Shown: positions 23,877 through 28,057 of the stretch, in pieces
Position numbering within the stretch: position 1 is the first letter of the stretch
Layout: every line of letters begins with the position of its first letter
Source: a virus
Length of the DNA: 28,057 bases
IMG/VR virus record: IMGVR_UViG_3300009163_000140
Coordinates: 1-28,057 of that record
Direction: 5' to 3' (one strand)
Notes under the pieces: generated by a model
Told to the model about the DNA's origin: nothing
What the model saw: the letters and a program-made list of their open reading frames with translations, nothing else
The model's database searches: none
Position numbers and translations under genes: made by a program

Positions 23877-26800
23877 TTATCTAATTTGTAACTCGGCGGG
23901 AGTGAGCGCTGCAATAACCAATACATCATCGGCAGTAGCAGCATTGACGAAAATCTCATATGGCGCACATTTAATTTCATATAGATCGCCAAATGACATT
24001 GTAGGATCGTTTGGAACTAATACAGCAGAACTAATTAATTCTCCAACCTGATCATGCAGATAAGCACTCAATTCAGAGAAGTAAAAAGTATCTCCAAAAT
24101 TCCAATTATTAATATTAAAATAAGCATTCATGGCAGTAAGAACTGCTGTACGAATCTCACTATTACTAGCATTTACGTTATTATTTTTTATAACTTTAAT
24201 AGTACCTCTAAGGTTAGCAGCCGCCTTAGGTCCAAATAATGGCTTGAATATTACACTGTTTAATATTACGCTGTCAGTTAACATTTTATAATCATTTACT
24301 TGCCCATAGTCCTGCGTTAGTTCACTGATAGTTGGTTTAGGTGGCATGGGCACTGTGTTCGTCGTATCTTGAATATATTTTTGATAGTTAGTGTAATATG
24401 CTTGTGTAACTACATATAAATCAATAATATTGGTAGTTGCAGGATCAATACGAGTTGTATTGTTACTATTATGTCTATATTGAAACTGTAAACCCTGTCT
24501 ACCTGGTCTGATTGAATATTGTGGTTGCTCTACTAGTAAGTAGTATGGAGTGGTTACTGTAGTATCCTGCACCGAAGTATAGAATAAGTTGTCCCCATAT
24601 GCATAGAATAATTGACCTAATGGATAATCATATTTTACAACTTCAATCTGAGTTTTAGTTTGATATTGCACTACTTCTGAGCTAGGAACAAGTTGATAGC
24701 GTGAAAGATTAATTGCATCTTCTACTAATTCAAAAAATACATAGATCCCAGTATTTGCTCCGCCGGTTGTATAACCAGTAACCGTTTGGAAAAATGTAGG
24801 ATTTATTATTAATCCACGATTATTAATATCTGTACTAGCAACTTCAACTTCAAAATCATTAATATATCCATCACTCTCAACTGTTTGACCAATAATATTT
24901 ACTTGAATATCTTTAGCTAAAGGATAGTTATTACTTGGCTGGGTATTAGTGGCTAATACCTTTACAAAATCTTGTAAAATTTTTCCACTAAAAGGATCAT
25001 AAACTAACTTGTCTCGGTCAAAAGTAAATCTAGTATCTTGTACACTACCAAAGTAATACTTTAATGATCTATAACTTATTGTATATCTTGTATTACCTAA
25101 ACTTAAAAAATTGATAAAGTAATTAGCATCATCATACTGTCTAATACTCCAGCGATCTTCTGCAATAGTCAATGCATTATTAAAAACAAGACTAAAATTT
25201 TGTTGTAACTCCATTCTAATAATACATTCTTGGATAATAGCATTAGATAATGAATTGTCAAATGCAGGCAGTACAGTAGTTATTTGTGCTCCAGCTGGAA
25301 CATAACCATTCAATGTAACTGGTCCTGATCCATTACTAAAAGAACCCTGACCATTATTATATCCATCACCGATAACACTTAGTACAGTTGTCCAAATAAA
25401 AGTTTGTTCGCTTGGTCCAGGGATACCGGCTACTAGACGATTATTAGCATCAAAGTAATATCCACTCGGCGCAACAAATTTAATCAATGCACCAGGTGTA
25501 ATATACTTAACGTTGTTAGTAGAATACGTACCAATTGGAATTGACGTTTCAGTATTAGAAACTAAGTTGTAAAAATATCCAGTTAATGAATTCGCATCCA
25601 CTGAACTAGTTTGCCAATAAACTACTCCATCTCCAGATGCTTGGTTAATAGTGTATTGAGTATAATTTTGTGTGTAGTATTGAGTAGTTCTATTGCTTGA
25701 TAGTACCGAACCAAGAGTGTCTGTTAAAAAGGTAATAATATTACCGGTGTTGTTTATAGTTAACGATAGATAACCATTGGCATCATCTTGCCACATTGCG
25801 CCATCTGTAGCAAATGAATTAATGCTTGAATATTTTCCTGTAGGATCAAGTAAGTCTAAATTTTTACTTACACCTACTGAACTTCTGTTGATAGCTTTAG
25901 ATTTTATAATAGAACTATATAAGGTATACGGAAAGTTATTATAATCTTCACCATTTACCATACGGTTCTGTGTGTAATACCTAGTAGGAGCTCTTTGTTT
26001 AATTTGAGCTAATGGTTCACGAACTTGAGCATTTGATACAGGTAACTGTAGAGCTAATGCTACCGTTAGTATTTGTGTTTTTCCAAATCTATCAACATAA
26101 TTAAATGATACTGAAATGCCTTGCATTTCATTTGGATCAATAGTATATGTTAATGCATTCCCTGCACGAACATATGCTCTATAAGTTCCTACAGGTATTT
26201 GACTGAATACGCCGTCGCCGAACGTATATGCTACTTGGTCATTGAATCTAGAAGCTACCGCAAAGATTTTACGTTGACTTGTTTCAGTTTGAAGGTAAGC
26301 ATCTGCGTATACATTGTCTACTTTTCTCCAAGCTAATCTTGTACCATTGTTTTCATTTAATTGATATAACCAAGTGTCTGTATTATTAACACCTTGGATA
26401 TCCCCAATGTTAACAACTTGATTAGAAATTTGTTGTTCTAATATAAAATCGTAATTTTGTAATGTCCCTTGCTTAAAATAAAAGAAATATCCGGTGTTAG
26501 GACTACCATAGCCTAACTTGTCATTACGATATACCATATTAAATGTACCTGTTGGTGCAGGTGGTATTTCGTAAACATAATCTTCATCTACACTGGTAAC
26601 ACTTACTAATTCAAAATTCATAGTAATACCATCTATCGTGCTAGTGAATGGCACGATTGGCAAGGTATCCTGAGGAATTTTTAATGCGTATTCACTTGTA
26701 AGTACACCCAACAAGTCTGCTACGTTACCCGGGCGACCTACTCTTTGAGTATTAACTAATGCTGCATTTATAATTGTGTTGAATTGTTCTAACCAATTTG

Positions 26801-27248
26801 GGTTAGCAGGGTCATTCCATAGTATAGGAAGATTTCCTAAATTGATTCCATTAAGGTCGTTGATGTTCTGTGTAGTTTGTATGCTTATAACTTTTAGAAA
26901 ACCCTGTCCGGCTAAATTGCGCTTTGGATTATAGCTAACCAAATTGGCTAACTTGATAACGCTATCTCTGCGTTCTGCTGTATCAATAAAATTTTCACGG
27001 GTATTTAAGTCATTGCGGAACGCAAGACCTTGCCCCATAAAAGCAACAACGTCTAATAGAGCAATGAATTCTGAACTTTCAATATAGTCGTTAAAAGTTT
27101 CAGGGTAGTATAGACGCAAATAGTCAATAAAGCTTTTACGCAAAGTTTCATAGTCATAACTACGAAAGTCTGCTTCTCTAAATGTTTGGTAAATTGCTTG
27201 CCAATCATTTACTCCAAATAATGCTGATTGCCGTGAGCTGGTAGCCAT
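23877..27248 (-). CDS. 6: baseplate wedge protein, gp6-like, long form
   Basis: This 1123-residue protein is a baseplate J-like wedge protein of the T4 gp6 type. In T4, gp6 (about 660 residues) forms the inner ring of the baseplate and contacts gp25, gp7 and gp53. Residues 30-110 hold the family-like N-terminal part (YDYETLRKSFIDYL, FIALLDVVAFMGQGLAFRN, RRDSVIKLANLVSYNPKRN), followed by a beta-rich middle. Near 1010-1110 lies the C-terminal part with NFGDTFYFSELSAYLHDQV. Much of the extra length lies in the middle, about 430-800, which has no clear T4 counterpart. GAGA about nine bases before the ATG and GATAAATA at 27266-27273 support the start. gp25 lies just upstream and the giant gene starts eight bases after this stop. 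The family call is confident; the role of the added middle is not. Confidence 0.85.
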   Translation of the reverse strand: MATSSRQSALFGVNDWQAIYQTFREADFRSYDYETLRKSFIDYLRLYYPETFNDYIESSEFIALLDVVAFMGQGLAFRNDLNTRENFIDTAERRDSVIKLANLVSYNPKRNLAGQGFLKVISIQTTQNINDLNGINLGNLPILWNDPANPNWLEQFNTIINAALVNTQRVGRPGNVADLLGVLTSEYALKIPQDTLPIVPFTSTIDGITMNFELVSVTSVDEDYVYEIPPAPTGTFNMVYRNDKLGYGSPNTGYFFYFKQGTLQNYDFILEQQISNQVVNIGDIQGVNNTDTWLYQLNENNGTRLAWRKVDNVYADAYLQTETSQRKIFAVASRFNDQVAYTFGDGVFSQIPVGTYRAYVRAGNALTYTIDPNEMQGISVSFNYVDRFGKTQILTVALALQLPVSNAQVREPLAQIKQRAPTRYYTQNRMVNGEDYNNFPYTLYSSIIKSKAINRSSVGVSKNLDLLDPTGKYSSINSFATDGAMWQDDANGYLSLTINNTGNIITFLTDTLGSVLSSNRTTQYYTQNYTQYTINQASGDGVVYWQTSSVDANSLTGYFYNLVSNTETSIPIGTYSTNNVKYITPGALIKFVAPSGYYFDANNRLVAGIPGPSEQTFIWTTVLSVIGDGYNNGQGSFSNGSGPVTLNGYVPAGAQITTVLPAFDNSLSNAIIQECIIRMELQQNFSLVFNNALTIAEDRWSIRQYDDANYFINFLSLGNTRYTISYRSLKYYFGSVQDTRFTFDRDKLVYDPFSGKILQDFVKVLATNTQPSNNYPLAKDIQVNIIGQTVESDGYINDFEVEVASTDINNRGLIINPTFFQTVTGYTTGGANTGIYVFFELVEDAINLSRYQLVPSSEVVQYQTKTQIEVVKYDYPLGQLFYAYGDNLFYTSVQDTTVTTPYYLLVEQPQYSIRPGRQGLQFQYRHNSNNTTRIDPATTNIIDLYVVTQAYYTNYQKYIQDTTNTVPMPPKPTISELTQDYGQVNDYKMLTDSVILNSVIFKPLFGPKAAANLRGTIKVIKNNNVNASNSEIRTAVLTAMNAYFNINNWNFGDTFYFSELSAYLHDQVGELISSAVLVPNDPTMSFGDLYEIKCAPYEIFVNAATADDVLVIAALTPAELQIR

Positions 27249-27265
27249 ATGTTTTCTCTTTTAAG

Positions 27266-27273
27266 TATTTATC
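27266..27273 (-). promoter_or_regulatory. late-promoter-like element GATAAATA
   Basis: GATAAATA on the minus strand lies 17 bases before the gp6 ATG, in the 52-base gap after gp25. It is identical to the elements at 4037-4044 and 4824-4831. No similar element precedes the giant gene, so this promoter probably drives gp6 and the 6344-codon gene together as one message of about 22.5 kb. Confidence 0.6.
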
Positions 27274-27279
27274 ATACCT

Positions 27280-27294
27280 AAAACCTCGGGTTTT
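27280..27294 (-). terminator. weak hairpin between gp25 and gp6
   Basis: AAAACC and GGTTTT form a perfect six-base-pair stem around a three-base loop just after the gp25 stop and just before the GATAAATA element. The T-run is part of the stem rather than a tail, so this is at best a weak terminator or an RNA-stability hairpin. Its place between a stop and a promoter is the main reason to list it. Confidence 0.3.
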
Positions 27295-27300
27295 TAAGAA

Positions 27301-27750
27301 TTATTGAATTAAAATCTGCGAAAGATTGGTATCTGCAAATAAACTAAGAACTTGAGCTTCATTGAACGGGGCCACTGCTATTTCAACTTCAATTAATATA
27401 CCAAGCTCTTGCGGGAAAGCTATCACACTGTTTACTATTAGTCTAGGGTCTAAACTAGCCACACGTTGGATTTCAGTCTGTAATTTAAATTGTGTATCAT
27501 TAGTATTGGGTTCAAAAATAAATGACCAAAGAGTAGTTCCATATCCAGGCTGACCTACTTTTTGTCCTTGCCTAATATTTAATGCGTTTACAAAATCTTG
27601 TATTACTAAAGGTTCGTCTACTAGTCTAAACTTTTTACCTACAGTATTTTGCCGAACAATATTACCTGTTCCGCCATCATTGCCGGTAGGGGCATTAGTA
27701 GTTTTAGGTAAATTGGCACCTAAAGTGCTGAATCCTATATATTGTGGCAT
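27301..27750 (-). CDS. 25: baseplate wedge protein gp25
   Basis: This 149-residue protein belongs to the gp25/GPW lysozyme-like baseplate family, which in contractile tails joins the wedge to the hub and starts sheath assembly; T4 gp25 is 132 residues. Residues 44-60 (VDEPLVIQDFVNALNIR), YGTTLWSFIFEPN (70-82) and IQRVASLDPRLIVNSV show the family pattern. The EPR core typical of the family appears here as EPN, an Arg-to-Asn change. The first 40 residues (Gly, Asn, Thr rich) form an extra N-terminal arm. The start is ATG at 27750; only four bases separate it from CATAAATA, so it has no room for a Shine-Dalgarno on its own late transcript. The partial coiled-coil gene lies upstream and gp6 downstream, as expected for a T4-type wedge operon. 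Confidence 0.85.
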   Translation of the reverse strand: MPQYIGFSTLGANLPKTTNAPTGNDGGTGNIVRQNTVGKKFRLVDEPLVIQDFVNALNIRQGQKVGQPGYGTTLWSFIFEPNTNDTQFKLQTEIQRVASLDPRLIVNSVIAFPQELGILIEVEIAVAPFNEAQVLSLFADTNLSQILIQ

Positions 27751-27754
27751 AATG

Positions 27755-27762
27755 TATTTATG
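27755..27762 (-). promoter_or_regulatory. late-promoter-like element CATAAATA
   Basis: CATAAATA differs from the T4 late motif TATAAATA only at the first base. It overlaps the TAA stop of the upstream coiled-coil gene and ends four bases before the gp25 ATG. With T4 spacing the transcript would start within or next to the ATG, giving a leaderless message. Chance occurrence in AT-rich DNA is the main doubt. Confidence 0.45.
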
Positions 27763-28057
27763 TCAACGAAGATAGCTCTTGGCTCTTGGCTTCAAGTTTA
27801 GCAACTAAATCTAGTACCTTTTCTTTAGTAGTTTCTAGTTGAGGATCGCCTGGTGGTAATGATTGTTCGGCCGCTTCTAATTGTGATTGAGCTTGTTTTA
27901 AGTCTATAGAAAGTGTAGCTACCTCTGAACTTACCATAGTAGATTTTGTAACTTTTTCCTGCGCTGCTTGTAGTGCTGCTTTTGCTGCACTTGGAATTTC
28001 GCCGGTAAAGTTTGGTTTAGGTATTTTTGGATCACCTAATAGTGAACCTATTTGTGC
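27758..28057 (-). CDS. coiled-coil protein, C-terminal part only
   Basis: I read this frame by hand; it is open from the window edge to a TAA at 27760-27758, giving 99 visible residues. After a Pro-rich segment (GDPKIPKPNFTGEIP), the rest is Ala, Gln, Glu, Lys and Leu rich with heptad-like spacing (SAAKAALQAAQEKV; LSIDLKQAQSQLEAAEQ; KEKVLDLVAKLEAKSQEL), broken once by PPGDP. This looks like two helices of a coiled-coil hairpin. In T4-like phages the gene before gp25 is often a hub or wedge protein such as gp5 or gp53, or a PAAR-type spike protein, but nothing visible identifies which. The N-terminus lies outside the window. It is a real coding end by composition, frame and its tight spacing to gp25. 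Confidence 0.65.
   Translation of the reverse strand, partial: AQIGSLLGDPKIPKPNFTGEIPSAAKAALQAAQEKVTKSTMVSSEVATLSIDLKQAQSQLEAAEQSLPPGDPQLETTKEKVLDLVAKLEAKSQELSSLT

Noticed and set aside
24054-24239. Plus-strand ORFs opposite gp6 and opposite gp25 (27362-27553)
   Set aside because: They lie opposite recognised baseplate genes and show no family features.

Overview
The window reads as part of the virion-structure region of an AT-rich T4-like phage with a contractile tail (a myovirus), related in style to marine and freshwater myoviruses such as T4-like cyanophages. The main evidence is two recognisable baseplate wedge proteins, gp25 and gp6, in T4 order, followed by a very long baseplate or tail protein and then small structural and fibre genes. 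Short AT-rich motifs resembling T4-type late promoters (GATAAATA, CATAAATA, CTAAATA) sit just upstream of several genes. No host gene, tRNA, integrase or transposase is visible, so the host cannot be named from this sequence.

Every supported gene lies on the minus strand, so transcription runs from the right end of the window to the left. In that order: a partial coiled-coil protein (27758-28057, cut by the edge); gp25 (27301-27750); a gp6-like wedge protein nearly twice T4 length (23877-27248); one uninterrupted 6344-codon gene (4834-23868) filling two thirds of the window; a 50-residue ORF (4665-4817); a 206-residue structural protein (4045-4665); a 408-residue fibre-like protein (2786-4012); a 317-residue Gly/Ala/Thr-rich virion-like protein (1823-2776); a 101-residue conserved-type small protein (1469-1774); and two tandem paralogous GT-A-type glycosyltransferase-like genes (672-1472 and 1-675, the latter cut by the edge). 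The spaces between genes are tiny, the largest being about 50 bases, and the last three genes overlap by ATGA.

A plausible joint role is this: gp25 and gp6 build the baseplate wedge. The giant protein takes the map position of T4 gp7 and probably forms the wedge periphery and its projections. The small proteins and fibre proteins decorate the tail, and the two glycosyltransferase-like proteins may modify a virion or host glycan. The most striking content is inside the giant protein. It holds two separate sets of seven blade-like repeats (one FG-GAP-like, one of the AVG-x-x-G-x-I-x-TS-x-G-x-x-W type), each interrupted by inserted domains. It also holds about fifteen copies of a roughly 80-residue FCCH-like beta domain and several smaller recurring modules. 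This looks like a modular surface-binding machine built into a baseplate component.
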